The translations under genes and the position numbers were made by a program. Shown piece after piece: positions 54,501-62,840 of a stretch of DNA of 64,000 nucleotides (positions are counted from its first letter, which is position 1; the number at the start of each line of letters is the position of its first letter). This DNA is from PALSA-188 sp963720075. Its GTDB lineage: Bacteria; Acidobacteriota; Terriglobia; Terriglobales; Acidobacteriaceae. The notes beneath the pieces are model-generated. The model had not been told where the DNA came from. It did not search any database and worked only from the letters and a program-made list of their open reading frames with translations. The stretch is from assembly GCA_963720075.1 (NCBI GenBank), contig CAVREG010000019.1:124001-188000 (forward strand), in the 5' to 3' direction.

Positions 54501-54989
54501 CTTGTGAATCGAGGTATGCAATGCCTCTTGCACCTGCCCGGCTGTTCCTGAAAATTCAATGACGGTGCGTCCTTTGCTCACCTGCGCGACTTGAAATCCG
54601 TGACTTTGCAACCAGGCGGTCACTTGCTGAACGTCTTGATCGGACGGTCCAAATTGTTTCCCGAACGCGTCCGGAGTCAGCCACTTGTGGTAGTTGGGAG
54701 AAGCTTTATCCTGCTGATCGTCAATCAAAGTTCGCAATGCGCTTTCTTGCTCATCACTGCGCTTCAGCACAAGCAGCATCCGATTCATCGGCAAGTCCAT
54801 CGGCGCTGCGCCTTGGTCGAATTCCGCCCGCGCCAAAGGATGAGTATTTCCCTTTAAAACCGTGAGTTGGGTTTCGTCCACTGGTCTTGTAATGAGAATC
54901 CGGGGCGAAACTTGGGCAAAACCGATGCTGGCAAAAAGCAAAAAGAAGAGACTTAGCAATTTAATCGGACGCGCAGAAGCGACACCCAT
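51570..54989 (-). CDS. Pro-kumamolisin (sedolisin, S53) with Ig-like repeats
   Basis: The 1139-residue secreted protease has a signal peptide (LLSLFFLLFASIGFA), an activation propeptide to about residue 200 (NYHKWLTPDAFGKQFGPSDQ), and an S53 domain with Glu and Asp in EATLDVTWSGAIAP, Asp in VSSGDSGAEGC and Ser in VSGTSASAPSFAGIMALVD. Three to four bacterial Ig-like repeats (about 660-1010; VHITVAPTSGGGTPTGDVSI, STVTFSSGTTQLGTAQL) follow. Near the C-terminus is a membrane segment (TVGLSFAGFVLLGIRGRRRQ) and a second hydrophobic segment before a Cys. Sedolisins are acid-active peptidases. Confidence 0.92.
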   Translation of the reverse strand: MGVASARPIKLLSLFFLLFASIGFAQVSPRILITRPVDETQLTVLKGNTHPLARAEFDQGAAPMDLPMNRMLLVLKRSDEQESALRTLIDDQQDKASPNYHKWLTPDAFGKQFGPSDQDVQQVTAWLQSHGFQVAQVSKGRTVIEFSGTAGQVQEALHTSIHKYAVNGEQHWANASDPQIPSALTPVVAGVLTLHNFLKKPMLHISEQKIGAKVEPTGPGKPPQVTFPGNPPFHALAPADYATIYNIPPISITNTAPGIGVSIGVVGRSNIFQGGQDIRNFNNLFGSGPLAPEVILDGPDPGDLGGGEEAEATLDVTWSGAIAPYANVVLFLSASTNTTDGVDLSELYIIDNGLADVMTESFGSCEAGATDAAEISSLAEQAAAEGITYIVSSGDSGAEGCDDPNAETVATGPLSVNVLAATPFNLAVGGTMFNEGGQDSKYWGSSNAQGTLESALSYIPENVWNESCPAAMCGQSANILAGGGGASVLFVKPSWQSGVQGIPADGARDIPDVSLTAAGHDPYLLCLEGSCVPDSQGNISFAGVSGTSASAPSFAGIMALVDQRNSSPNFPYTQQGQAAYILYRLAAAENYSQCNASGPATSCVFNDITVGNNAVPGETAYGTTGAKYQSVAGYDLATGLGSVNVANLESAWSSVTFNPTTTALSMSPLNVTHGSPVNVHITVAPTSGGGTPTGDVSIFANSGSPFGRAPGAFFTLRSGSVSTTTNSLPGGNYEVTASYYGDRTYAPSDATTAPFITVMPEPSTTTLTIASSFNQSGNPNPFTGGPYGSLAYLRADVKGRSGFGTPTGNVTFTDTNPAQSLPNLPLNSQANTITPNGFFTFVPGHHSIAAIYNSDPSFNTSTSGTDSFTITKAATTTTLSTTASSQGVVFNVIVNTSSGGNPPTSTVTFSSGTTQLGTAQLSGGISAQTGFAQATATFTDAQLNKGQYTVTATYSGDTNYSVSTSAPVNVSVQADFSLAESSGVFIPSPGQSGSLTLTVNANNGFTGTVTFSCSGLPTEATCAAPSVTTSGNTTLTVSTTASHTVASRAAKIGFWTSTVGLSFAGFVLLGIRGRRRQQIGLRAISLLVCLIVGIGCGGGNNSNNVVQTDPGTPTGSYTVTVTGTSGSLVHNMTFTLTVQ

Positions 54990-55447
54990 GGCACAACACT
55001 CCTACATCACTGTATGGACTATCGTCCGAAGCCACGCCACGGGGAAGCGGCAGATGGATAGAGCAGAAGCTTCAGTATCGTGAATAATGCGGTTCGACGA
55101 AGCAGTCGTCAAGGAAAAAGGGTGAAACCTGTAGAAAAACCTCTAAAAACCATGCATTTCGTCGTCAAACATTAAGGTGTTCACCGTATCCGAGTTAGCC
55201 GCCAGTCTTCACCCCATTGAATCAAGCGAGTGGCGAGTCAGCGAAATTTCTCAGAAAATCGGCTGGCTCCCGGAAGATCGCAATACACCGCGCGGCCTTC
55301 AGCAAACGTTCTTCAAATCCTCCACAAAGCACACCCACCGTACCAATGTCCCATCAATATCGAAAAATTATGGCTCGAATCATTATGCCGCTGACCAATT
55401 CGCTGAAGCGGGGTTCGATGTGGAGATTGACTTTATAAATCGGGCAA
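54990..55447. other. Intergenic stretch of about 460 nt, no supported gene
   Basis: The interval separates kumamolisin and the response regulator, both minus strand. A plus-strand frame from 55177 has no ribosome-binding site, runs into the regulator antisense and looks unlike a protein. TTGACT at 55430 has no matching -10. I see no repeat or RNA here. Confidence 0.4.
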
Positions 55448-55894
55448 TTATCCGTGGCTTCCCGAACGCGGAGACTGTCGGCCGAGCATTTCGTCGCGTT
55501 TCGCAAGCAGGGTCTGAATCGTTTCTATCAAGGACGAACTTTGAGACTTCGATATAACGCTTTGAACTCCGACTTCAGAAGCTTCAGTCCGCAACTGATC
55601 GGAAGCGTACATGGTGAGCATAACGGTGGGAATTTTGGGCGCAATCACGGCCATGCGACGCGCCGCCTGCAAGCCATCCATCACTGGCATCACAAGATCA
55701 AGCACGATAATGTCAGGAGTCAGTACCATGGCCTGGTCAATGGCTTCCTGTCCATTGGCGGCTTCCCCGCAAACCTCCCACTCAGGGTTGGTCTCCAGCA
55801 AGCGGCGAATGGATTTCCTAACCAACGGACTGTCGTCGGCGATGAGTATCCGGGCGCGCACGGAAGCTCCACCTATTTCTGCCAGGGCACTCAT
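55448..55894 (-). CDS. Single-domain response regulator
   Basis: The receiver domain has ILIADDSPLVRKSIRRLL (acidic pair), VLDLVMPVMDG with the phospho-Asp, the Thr in PTVMLTMYASD and Lys in VISKSQS. ATG 55894 (MSALAEIGG) follows AAGG by about 6 nt; a longer frame to 55948 lacks a site. There is no C-terminal output domain, only a short polar tail (MLGRQSPRSGSHG), so it acts by protein contact, as in CheY/DivK types. No histidine kinase is adjacent. Confidence 0.85.
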   Translation of the reverse strand: MSALAEIGGASVRARILIADDSPLVRKSIRRLLETNPEWEVCGEAANGQEAIDQAMVLTPDIIVLDLVMPVMDGLQAARRMAVIAPKIPTVMLTMYASDQLRTEASEVGVQSVISKSQSSSLIETIQTLLAKRDEMLGRQSPRSGSHG

Positions 55895-56174
55895 GGTGAA
55901 CCTTAGATGTTGGAGATACCCTAAGACGTTGTGCAAAAGCAGGAACACTATACCCTGATCGAGACATACAGCAAAACCCTCCTTTTTCCCTTGGTCGCAG
56001 CTTCGGTCCGGCGCTAACTATTGCGCGAGCGCGAAAGACTCCGGATTTCGTATAAAAATTGGCCGAAATCGCTTCGATTCTGAGCAGTCCCTGAAATGCT
56101 TGCGAACCAGCGACCTGCGAGTTTAGAACTGTCTGAAAGGGGCGTAGGAATCTTGTATAAATGGACATGAACTT

Positions 56175-56251
56175 GGGGCTGTAGCTCAGATGGATAGAGC
56201 AAGAGTTTCCTAAACTCTAGGTCGGCGGTTCGACTCCGCCCAGCCCCTCCA
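56175..56251 (+). tRNA. tRNA-Arg (CCT)
   Basis: GGGGCTG pairs with CAGCCCC, followed by T and encoded CCA. Anticodon arm AGAGT-TTCCTAA-ACTCT gives CCT. D-arm GCTC-AGATGGATA-GAGC and T-arm GGCGG-TTCGACT-CCGCC are complete. Confidence 0.95.
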
Positions 56252-56410
56252 GTCCTCACTCAGCGCTTGTTACGAGCGACAAACTGTGCGGACCTGTTCC
56301 ACTTTGGAAGCCTTGCCCTTATCGGGAATATCTTCGCAGTGCGCGACGCGTTTTTCTGCTAACCCTGGCACGTATCGTGACACAGTAATTGCGCGGGAGG
56401 AAAAGCTCTT

Positions 56411-56578
56411 ATGCGGTACGACGACCCAGAGAGTTTTCATGAGCTGTGTGCCCGGGCACTCGAAGAGAATGACTTGGAAACCGTGGCGGAAATTGTGGAT
56501 CGCATACTGTGCTCCGCCGCCAGCGAAAACTCAAAAGCCCGTGCAGAACATCTAAGTCAGAAGGCACGAAAAATGTGA
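56411..56578 (+). CDS. Small hypothetical protein, 55 aa
   Basis: ATG 56411 to TGA 56576-56578 encodes a helical acidic peptide (MRYDDPESFHELCARALEEN, then LETVAEIVDRILCSAASENS). GGAGG precedes the ATG by about 11 nt. Regular amphipathic helix and codon pattern suggest a real gene; I do not recognise a family. Confidence 0.5.
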   Translation: MRYDDPESFHELCARALEENDLETVAEIVDRILCSAASENSKARAEHLSQKARKM

Positions 56579-56640
56579 AGCTCGCGATTTCGTTTCAATT
56601 GAAACGGTAAGTCGGAACCGTGGATATGGCGGGATGGGAA

Positions 56641-57162
56641 TCAGCGGAGTTGCGATCTGACTTTTGCGGTTCGAGCATCCCAAAGCACGTAAGCCATATA
56701 GACTATGACAGCGAGATTCAACGCTAGGAGTCCGCTGTACAATAAGTCCGGCCTATGAACTAGCTTGATTATTTCAAATGGTAGATATAGCGCTGCCGAA
56801 ACCAGCGCAATCCATTCTGCCCAAGCCCTGGCCCTCCATAATCCGTAAGCTTCCACAAAACGCAAGATGGAATAAACTGCGACGACACCCGCGACGACCC
56901 ACAACTTCTTGTCCGTCAAGCTATCTGCCCAATCGAGAAAAATCTGAGCAAAATGGTGGTCGGGACTAATATGCAGAACCGTCAAGCACCAATCGGCCAC
57001 GTCGCCAGGGTCTTTGTGGACAAGAAACATAATTCCAAAAATGCTTGCCACTGCCGCGACACCTTTTATCAATTCCAGCGAAGCCACGGCACGCAGCACT
57101 TTGATATGCGGCTTGTGTTCGCGGGGCACGGGAATAATCGCGGACTGGACGGCACTCCTCAT
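56641..57162 (-). CDS. DUF2127-like inner-membrane protein
   Basis: The start is ATG 57162 (MRSAVQSAI); an upstream frame extension is Cys/Leu-rich and improbable. The 173-residue protein has four membrane segments: VLRAVASLELIKGVAAVASI, WVVAGVVAVYSILRFVEAYG, WAEWIALVSAALYLPFEIIK and LLALNLAVIVYMAYVLW. The RFVEAYGLWRARAWAEW and YLPFEI motifs match DUF2127. Function unknown. Confidence 0.75.
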   Translation of the reverse strand: MRSAVQSAIIPVPREHKPHIKVLRAVASLELIKGVAAVASIFGIMFLVHKDPGDVADWCLTVLHISPDHHFAQIFLDWADSLTDKKLWVVAGVVAVYSILRFVEAYGLWRARAWAEWIALVSAALYLPFEIIKLVHRPDLLYSGLLALNLAVIVYMAYVLWDARTAKVRSQLR

Positions 57163-57169
57163 GTTCTCA

Positions 57170-57958
57170 TTATCTCCCAGGCTGCAGCATGAGTTGATCC
57201 GCAGGGGTGAACAACCGTGCACGAATGAACAGCGTACTAAGGAGCGAAGTGAGACCAGACGAGGCAAGAATCATCGCCAACACCACAAACTGGTAAATGG
57301 CTGCGTACAAAGGACGCGCTCCGGAAAGAAGCATGCCTGCCATCAGGCCTGGAATCCATACGATGCCGAGAGAGCGCACCGAGTCAATTGCGGGAATCAA
57401 ACTTGATTCGAAGGCCGACTCCACATAGGGAGACACGCTTGCGTCCGGTTCCGCGCCTAAAGCCAGCGCAGTCTCAATTTCTCCACCGTGTGCGAGCACA
57501 TCCGCGCGAATGCGATTCAAGGCGAGCCCGTTGGTATTCATTGCATTGGCGATTAACATACTGCCCACCGGCACCAGGGAAGTGATGGCGCTATCAATCA
57601 CACCGAGCCATGTCATGACCGCAATCACCGATCCCGCGCCGGAGGCGATTGCCCACGTTGAAACTGAAAATGCCCCCGGGATGCCTTTCGCTCGACGCGC
57701 GGACGTTGCGCCAGCGGCGATAATCATTACCATGAGCAGCCAGGCTCCGTTCCATCGTGAGCCTTTCAGTAGAAGCACCAGGATGGAGCCGACCGCAATG
57801 ATTTGCACAAGCCCGCGCGTCATTGCAATCAAAACATCGCCCTCCAGATGGATTCCACGCTTGCGAGCAAGTAATACGACCAGAAGCGCAGCGAAAGCCG
57901 CCATGGCGGCTTGCGCCATAACCAGATGAAGCGGGTTGCTGAACAAATGTTTAAGCAT
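57170..57958 (-). CDS. fetB: ABC transporter permease, UPF0014/FetB family
   Basis: The 262-residue protein with seven or so helices carries the UPF0014 signatures TRGLVQIIAVGSIL, PVGSMLIANAMNTNGLALNR, ALALGAEPDASVSPY and VWIPGLMAGMLLSGARP. E. coli FetB (YbbM) is the permease of an iron exporter linked to oxidative stress. Its start overlaps the end of the ATPase gene by 8 nt. Confidence 0.9.
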   Translation of the reverse strand: MLKHLFSNPLHLVMAQAAMAAFAALLVVLLARKRGIHLEGDVLIAMTRGLVQIIAVGSILVLLLKGSRWNGAWLLMVMIIAAGATSARRAKGIPGAFSVSTWAIASGAGSVIAVMTWLGVIDSAITSLVPVGSMLIANAMNTNGLALNRIRADVLAHGGEIETALALGAEPDASVSPYVESAFESSLIPAIDSVRSLGIVWIPGLMAGMLLSGARPLYAAIYQFVVLAMILASSGLTSLLSTLFIRARLFTPADQLMLQPGR

Positions 57959-58646
57959 GCAGTACCTCGGCCATTAATCCAGTGCGAACAATATGTCCCC
58001 CCTCGAGCACCAGGGCCCGCCGCGCGAGGCGTGCGGCCTGTGCTTTATCGTGGGTGACTATAACGCACGTCAATTTCTGATCAGTCACAATGTTGCGTAG
58101 CAAAGCTTCAATCCCGATCTTGGATGCTTCATCAAGCGATGACGTGGGTTCATCCAGCAAAAGTACCAGCGGGGAATTGGCCAGAGTGCGGGCTACCGAC
58201 ACTCGCTGGGCTTCGCCCCCCGAAAGATTAGCAACGTCTCGTGACGAATAGTCTGGCAGTCCAACTTTAACAAGCAGATCGGCGACTGTTTCATATGAAA
58301 GAACTTCACCACGCTGCGCGGGACCGTATTGCAAATTTCGCTCCACGGTGCCGGGGAAAAGGAATGGCCGCTGGGTCACCAAGCCAACCTTTCGGCGCAG
58401 CATTCGCGGCTCTATCTGCCGGTAATCAATTCCTTCCAGGTAAACTGTGCCAGAGGTCGGCTCATCAAGCCGATTCAGCATCCTTAACAATGAACTTTTC
58501 CCCGATCCGCTAGGGCCGACGACGGCTAGTACCTCGCCACTTTGGATTTCGAACGTAGCGCCTTCCACCAGAACCTTGCCGTTCACGCTGCGCCCTAAAT
58601 TGTCGGCGCGGAGGAGGAAAGAGTCGGAAGCTGGCAGGATATTCAC
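57951..58646 (-). CDS. fetA: ABC transporter ATPase, FetA-like
   Basis: This 231-residue nucleotide-binding protein has Walker A GPSGSGKSSLLRML, Q-loop VTQRPFLFPGTV, signature LSGGEAQRVSVARTL, Walker B VLLLDEPTSSLDE and H-loop VIVTHDK. The downstream overlapping UPF0014 permease identifies the pair as FetAB-like. Confidence 0.9.
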   Translation of the reverse strand: MNILPASDSFLLRADNLGRSVNGKVLVEGATFEIQSGEVLAVVGPSGSGKSSLLRMLNRLDEPTSGTVYLEGIDYRQIEPRMLRRKVGLVTQRPFLFPGTVERNLQYGPAQRGEVLSYETVADLLVKVGLPDYSSRDVANLSGGEAQRVSVARTLANSPLVLLLDEPTSSLDEASKIGIEALLRNIVTDQKLTCVIVTHDKAQAARLARRALVLEGGHIVRTGLMAEVLHA

Positions 58647-58667
58647 GGAGGTGTCGGCCTTGCGCGT

Positions 58668-59630
58668 TTACTTCGCGGCAGTCCGGAGCTCATGCAGAAT
58701 CTCCTGTGCGGCTTTTCGGGCAAGCTCGTGTTGGGTTATGTCGAACGAAATCGCACCCACGCGAGCGTGACCCCCTCCCCCGTAGCGTTCGCAAATTTTA
58801 GCGAGGTTGACAGTTGGTTCCGACGGTCCCCACGGATTGGATCCTACTGAGACTTTCACCCGAAAGCTGCTTTTGCTTAAACCAACACTATAGATGGATT
58901 CGGGACTCAAATAATACGGAACAAACTTGTTGTAGCCTTCAAGGTCCAGATCGGTAACGTCAAAAAAAAGCGTTCCGTCCTTGGATTCTATACGTTGCTT
59001 CAGAATCGCCATTGACTGCTCATGACGGGTCAAAAGAGGGGGCAACACAGACGCAATGAAAGGTTCTTTCAGAACTTCTTCAAGGGGTTTGCTGGCCAGC
59101 AACGGAATGAGACGCGGAATAAAAGCTGGATCTTTCGCCGATTCTATTGCCATGGTGAGCTTCATGGCGGGAGCCTTCATCTCAACTGCAGTCAAGGCAT
59201 CCGAATACATCGCGCCATCAATGATATCCGTCCAATGCACTAGTTCGGCAACAGGCGCCGGATTGAAGCCGAAGCGCTGCTCGGCAATCATCGCGATAAA
59301 GCTGGTGCACGACTTGAAATCGGGGTCATAGAACTTGCGATTGCTTTGATCCTGCTCGAAGTGAGCCGCATCATCGGGAGTAAGAAATGCGCTCTGATGG
59401 TGATCAAACCACCAGGTGATCTTCGGCGAGTTGGAATACTTGAAGTCCACGATTGCATTTTCATCGCCATCGAAGCTTACGTGGTCGAAAAGCGCCCCGG
59501 CCCGATGCAACAATCCGGAAAAAACAAATTCAGCATCATTGCGAATGCGCTCGCGATAGAAACGCGAGAATAAAGCGGCAGATGATGCTCCGTCGAAACA
59601 CTTGTCGTGATAGAAGACTTTTACTTTCAA
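58668..59630 (-). CDS. DHH-family phosphoesterase
   Basis: The first metal motif VFYHDKCFDGASSAALF is right at the N-terminus, so the start is probably TTG 59630 (LKVKVFYH), with AGGA about 10 nt upstream; longer frames have hydrophobic non-homologous leaders. The DHH motif is WWFDHHQSAF and the DHHA1 end is RYGGGGHARVGAISFD. The 320-residue enzyme could be a nanoRNase/pAp phosphatase or a cyclic-dinucleotide phosphodiesterase-like protein; it lacks added sensor domains. Confidence 0.8.
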   Translation of the reverse strand: MKVKVFYHDKCFDGASSAALFSRFYRERIRNDAEFVFSGLLHRAGALFDHVSFDGDENAIVDFKYSNSPKITWWFDHHQSAFLTPDDAAHFEQDQSNRKFYDPDFKSCTSFIAMIAEQRFGFNPAPVAELVHWTDIIDGAMYSDALTAVEMKAPAMKLTMAIESAKDPAFIPRLIPLLASKPLEEVLKEPFIASVLPPLLTRHEQSMAILKQRIESKDGTLFFDVTDLDLEGYNKFVPYYLSPESIYSVGLSKSSFRVKVSVGSNPWGPSEPTVNLAKICERYGGGGHARVGAISFDITQHELARKAAQEILHELRTAAK

Positions 59631-59795
59631 ACCGCGTCCATTCCTGCGATTAACTGAAAATCCAAATATGCAGAGTACCTGAAATTTGTGGAGAACGAAA
59701 AGTAAATAGGGATGAGACAAGGACTTTAACTTCGGGTCCAACCGGGATACTATTCTCGACTTGCGTCCCTAAGTCGGCACAGATTGGTGACAAGG

Positions 59796-60233
59796 CTATC
59801 CACTCGCCTGTTTTTCGGCGAAGTCGCCAATCCATGGCAGCTTGAATCTCTTGCCCTGGAAGGCCTTCACGAGCAATACCATCCAAAGAAAAAAACAACC
59901 CAAAGACACGAGAGTCGCGATGAGTGCCGCGGCAAGAAAAGGAATAAACGAGAAAGTCACGAAAATGAGCCAAAGAATACCAGCCAATAAAGCAGCGCCA
60001 CACGCCAGAAAAATAGATTGAAAGGAGTGAAATCTAATGAAGCGGTTGGCCTTGAAGCGAGCCAACAACAGAAATATCGCGGCCGGTATGAAGCTGAAGT
60101 AAGCAAATGCCGCCGCCAACCTCTCCCGCATGGTCGGCGCGGACACAGTATAGTGATTGCTCTCTCCGCAGACTGGGCACGGCGTAGCAGCGTCACTCAC
60201 CTCCACTCCACAACTCGAACAAGTACTGGACAA
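59796..60233 (-). CDS. Zinc-ribbon membrane protein (DUF4870-like)
   Basis: The 145-residue protein begins with a zinc ribbon (CSSC at 5-8 and CPVC at 19-22). Hydrophobic segments follow: FAYFSFIPAAIFLLLARF, IFLACGAALLAGILWLIFVT and ALIATLVSLGCFFLWMVLLV. A basic RFIRFHSFQSIFL hairpin and KAFQGKRFKLPWIGDFA are typical of DUF4870/Tic20-like proteins. Function unknown. Confidence 0.75.
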   Translation of the reverse strand: MSSTCSSCGVEVSDAATPCPVCGESNHYTVSAPTMRERLAAAFAYFSFIPAAIFLLLARFKANRFIRFHSFQSIFLACGAALLAGILWLIFVTFSFIPFLAAALIATLVSLGCFFLWMVLLVKAFQGKRFKLPWIGDFAEKQASG

Positions 60234-60438
60234 TGTAATGACTCTCTTTCCTTTTGAAATCCCGTTCGAAGCGGGATGTTCGTCGGCAGCTTGGTCTAGT
60301 GTAGCCGGGGCGAAGCCCGAAAGGGCGATCCAGAATTATAATGACGGGAGCATCGCGGCAGTGCGCGAGAGCATATCCGCTCAGGTCCCCTGAAATTGTT
60401 GGCTGTACAACCCGTTTGTTTGGCATAATTCCTTTCGC

Positions 60439-61107
60439 ATGAATCCGGTGAAATTGAGAACGTCCGGTCTCGTCTTATTATTTTCAGTTCTGCTCCAACT
60501 GTCGGCAATCCCTCTTTTGCGAGCCCAGCAATCTCTTCCGACGATTGTTTATGAGCAAACCTTTCACGGTTCGGAACCGGAACATTACGTCATTTCGGTC
60601 ACTTCGGATTGCAGGGGTACCTACAAATCGGATCAAAAACTTACCGACTCGGCTGATGACTCATTCCATTTCGATTTCACTCTGACGCCACTGAACTGCG
60701 CGAAAATTTTCGATCTAACTAAGCGGGCACGGTATTTCGAGGGTCAAATAGATTCGAAGAGAAAAAACATCGCATCCACGGGAATGAAGACGCTGTCCTA
60801 CAAAGACGCCCAAAAGACCACGAAAGCCGCATATAACTACTCGCCGATTCTTGAAGTTCAGGAACTCACCGCAATTTTTCAGTCCTTGGCCGCGACCATG
60901 GAATTCGGACGCCGTCTGGAATACGACCATCACTATCAGAAGCTCGCTCTCGACGAAGATTTGGAGCGCATGGAGGAGTCATCAGCAACCGGCGTTTTGC
61001 AGGAGATTTCAGCAATTGCTCCGATTCTACAGAAGATTATTGACGATCCCTCGATTATGAATGTTGTTAGGGTGCGCGCTCAGCGCCTGTTGGCGGGGGC
61101 TAAGTGA
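60439..61107 (+). CDS. Exported hypothetical protein, 222 aa
   Basis: The signal peptide is VLLFSVLLQLSAIPLLRAQQ. The mature domain has two Cys (about positions 57 and 85) that may form a disulfide, and a helical C-terminal half (LALDEDLERMEESSATGVLQ). No Shine-Dalgarno is obvious before ATG 60439. No family recognised. Confidence 0.6.
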   Translation: MNPVKLRTSGLVLLFSVLLQLSAIPLLRAQQSLPTIVYEQTFHGSEPEHYVISVTSDCRGTYKSDQKLTDSADDSFHFDFTLTPLNCAKIFDLTKRARYFEGQIDSKRKNIASTGMKTLSYKDAQKTTKAAYNYSPILEVQELTAIFQSLAATMEFGRRLEYDHHYQKLALDEDLERMEESSATGVLQEISAIAPILQKIIDDPSIMNVVRVRAQRLLAGAK

Positions 61108-61203
61108 AGGCGTGCTTTCATTTTCTCGCTAATGACTCATTGATGACAACTAAATGCCTGGGAAAGTGCTCTAATGGGTAAGAGCAATTAGGGGTTTACC
61201 AAC

Positions 61204-62571
61204 ATGACAACACCTAAAGTTCAAGTTATTGGTTTCGCAGTTGCCGCAGTGGCGGGTGTTTTGATCTCTATCCCATCATTCGCCGACTCCCACGTTCGAA
61301 TTGTGCGGCTTAGCGACGTCGAAGGCGGCGTGCAGATTAACCGGGATATCCACGGTTACGAGAAGGCGTTTTTGAATTTGCCAATCACGCAGGGTAACGA
61401 GGTTCGCACGCAAAGCGATGGTCGCGCACAAATCGAGTTTGAGGATGGAACCGCCCTGCGCATGGCCCCTGACACAGCAATCGAGTTTTCGCAGCTTTCA
61501 CTGACTGACTCCGGGATTAGGGTTTCAGATGTGGATCTCAAATCCGGAATGACCTACGTTGATTTTAAAAATACAAAAAATGACCAGCTAACCTTGACCT
61601 TCGGGCACGAGAAAATCGTTTTAACCCGTCCGGTGCATCTACGGATCGAATTATCAGATAAGAATGCCGCCGTGGCGGTATTGAGCGGCGAAGCCAATGT
61701 GGAAGCTGTGTCCGGCACAGTTCAAATGTCAAAGAATCTCACTGCGATATTCGATCTGTCAGGTAACGAGACCGGGAAAATCGCCAAGGATGTTGCGTTT
61801 ACCCCTTATGACGCATGGGACAGGCAGCAAGACCAATATCAGCAGCGTTACAGCAGCGATAGCCCTGTCGCCAACGCGTCCCCGTATTCCTATGGTTTGA
61901 GCGATCTCAGTTATTACGGTAACTATTTCAACATGCCGGGATACGGTTTAATGTGGCAACCTTATTTCGCGGGTGCTGGATGGGATCCATTTATGGATGG
62001 AGCCTGGGCATTTTATCCCGGTATGGGTTACGGCTGGGTGTCGGCATATCCATGGGGATGGACGCCCTACCACACCGGTAATTGGAGTTTCATTCCGGGG
62101 CATGGCTGGGCATGGCAACCGGGCGGCACGTGGATGGCTGTCAATACCCGTCCACGGCTGTTGAATGCTCCAGCAAGTTTTGTTTCACCGCAGCCTCCAG
62201 CAGCTACCGGGCAGAGTTTCGTCATGGTTAATCGCGGTCCCTCTCCAGTCTTTGCCGGACGTTCAACAAGCAAGTTGATTATTCGGAATGACTCAGCGGG
62301 ACTCGGCATTCCGAGAGGTGGACTGAATAACCTTGGCAGAATTTCTGAACGAGTCACCACACAGGGCGCGGCTACCGCACGAATTCATATAGCCCCCATC
62401 CAAATGCGGCCTATGATGACATTAGGACCTCAACCTTACTCATCCCGTTCGGAATCGCGTGGGATGTCCTCGTCGCCATCCCCTGCGGGACGAGGCAATG
62501 CCGCTCCAATGCATTCCGGCGGAGCCGAAACGAGACCTGCTCCAGCAGGACCGGGAGTGAGCAAGAAATAA
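61204..62571 (+). CDS. Secreted FecR-domain protein with W/G/P-rich region
   Basis: The 455-residue protein follows AGGGG by 9 nt. It has a signal peptide (AVAAVAGVLISIPSFA), a FecR-like beta domain (about 35-190: ITQGNEVRTQSDGRAQIEF, DGTALRMAPDTAIEF, DLKSGMTYVDF) and then a tryptophan-rich segment (GAGWDPFMDGAWAFYPGMGY, WGWTPYHTGNWSFIPGHGW). The tail is low-complexity Ser/Pro/Gly. It is paralogous in layout to 46494-47591. There is no membrane helix besides the signal. Confidence 0.8.
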   Translation: MTTPKVQVIGFAVAAVAGVLISIPSFADSHVRIVRLSDVEGGVQINRDIHGYEKAFLNLPITQGNEVRTQSDGRAQIEFEDGTALRMAPDTAIEFSQLSLTDSGIRVSDVDLKSGMTYVDFKNTKNDQLTLTFGHEKIVLTRPVHLRIELSDKNAAVAVLSGEANVEAVSGTVQMSKNLTAIFDLSGNETGKIAKDVAFTPYDAWDRQQDQYQQRYSSDSPVANASPYSYGLSDLSYYGNYFNMPGYGLMWQPYFAGAGWDPFMDGAWAFYPGMGYGWVSAYPWGWTPYHTGNWSFIPGHGWAWQPGGTWMAVNTRPRLLNAPASFVSPQPPAATGQSFVMVNRGPSPVFAGRSTSKLIIRNDSAGLGIPRGGLNNLGRISERVTTQGAATARIHIAPIQMRPMMTLGPQPYSSRSESRGMSSSPSPAGRGNAAPMHSGGAETRPAPAGPGVSKK

Positions 62572-62677
62572 GCAGCACCGGCACCGGTGAGCACTCAACT
62601 TTGGTTTGCCGGACGACGCTGCTAAAATGGCCTACGCACTACGGCACAGCTGTGTTTAGCGGTGCCGATAATGCCGC

Positions 62678-62753
62678 GGGGCTATAGCTCAGCTGGGAGA
62701 GCGCATCGTTCGCAACGATGAGGTCGTCGGTTCGATCCCGACTAGCTCCACCA
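62678..62753 (+). tRNA. tRNA-Ala (CGC)
   Basis: GGGGCTA pairs with TAGCTCC (one G-U), then A and encoded CCA at 62751-62753. Anticodon arm CATCG-TTCGCAA-CGATG gives CGC, reading GCG. D-arm GCTC-AGCTGGGA-GAGC and T-arm with TTCGATC loop complete it. Confidence 0.93.
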
Positions 62754-62840
62754 TTCTTCCCAATTGCATTGATGAAAGGAATATCGCAGTCAAAAGTAGG
62801 CCCGTTATCAATCCATTTTTCACCGAACTGCAGCGGAACT

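Noticed and set aside
55177..55557. Plus-strand 126-codon frame
   Set aside because: Overlaps the response regulator antisense and shows no motif or ribosome-binding site.
56014..56259. Minus-strand frame over tRNA-Arg
   Set aside because: It is antisense to a complete tRNA.
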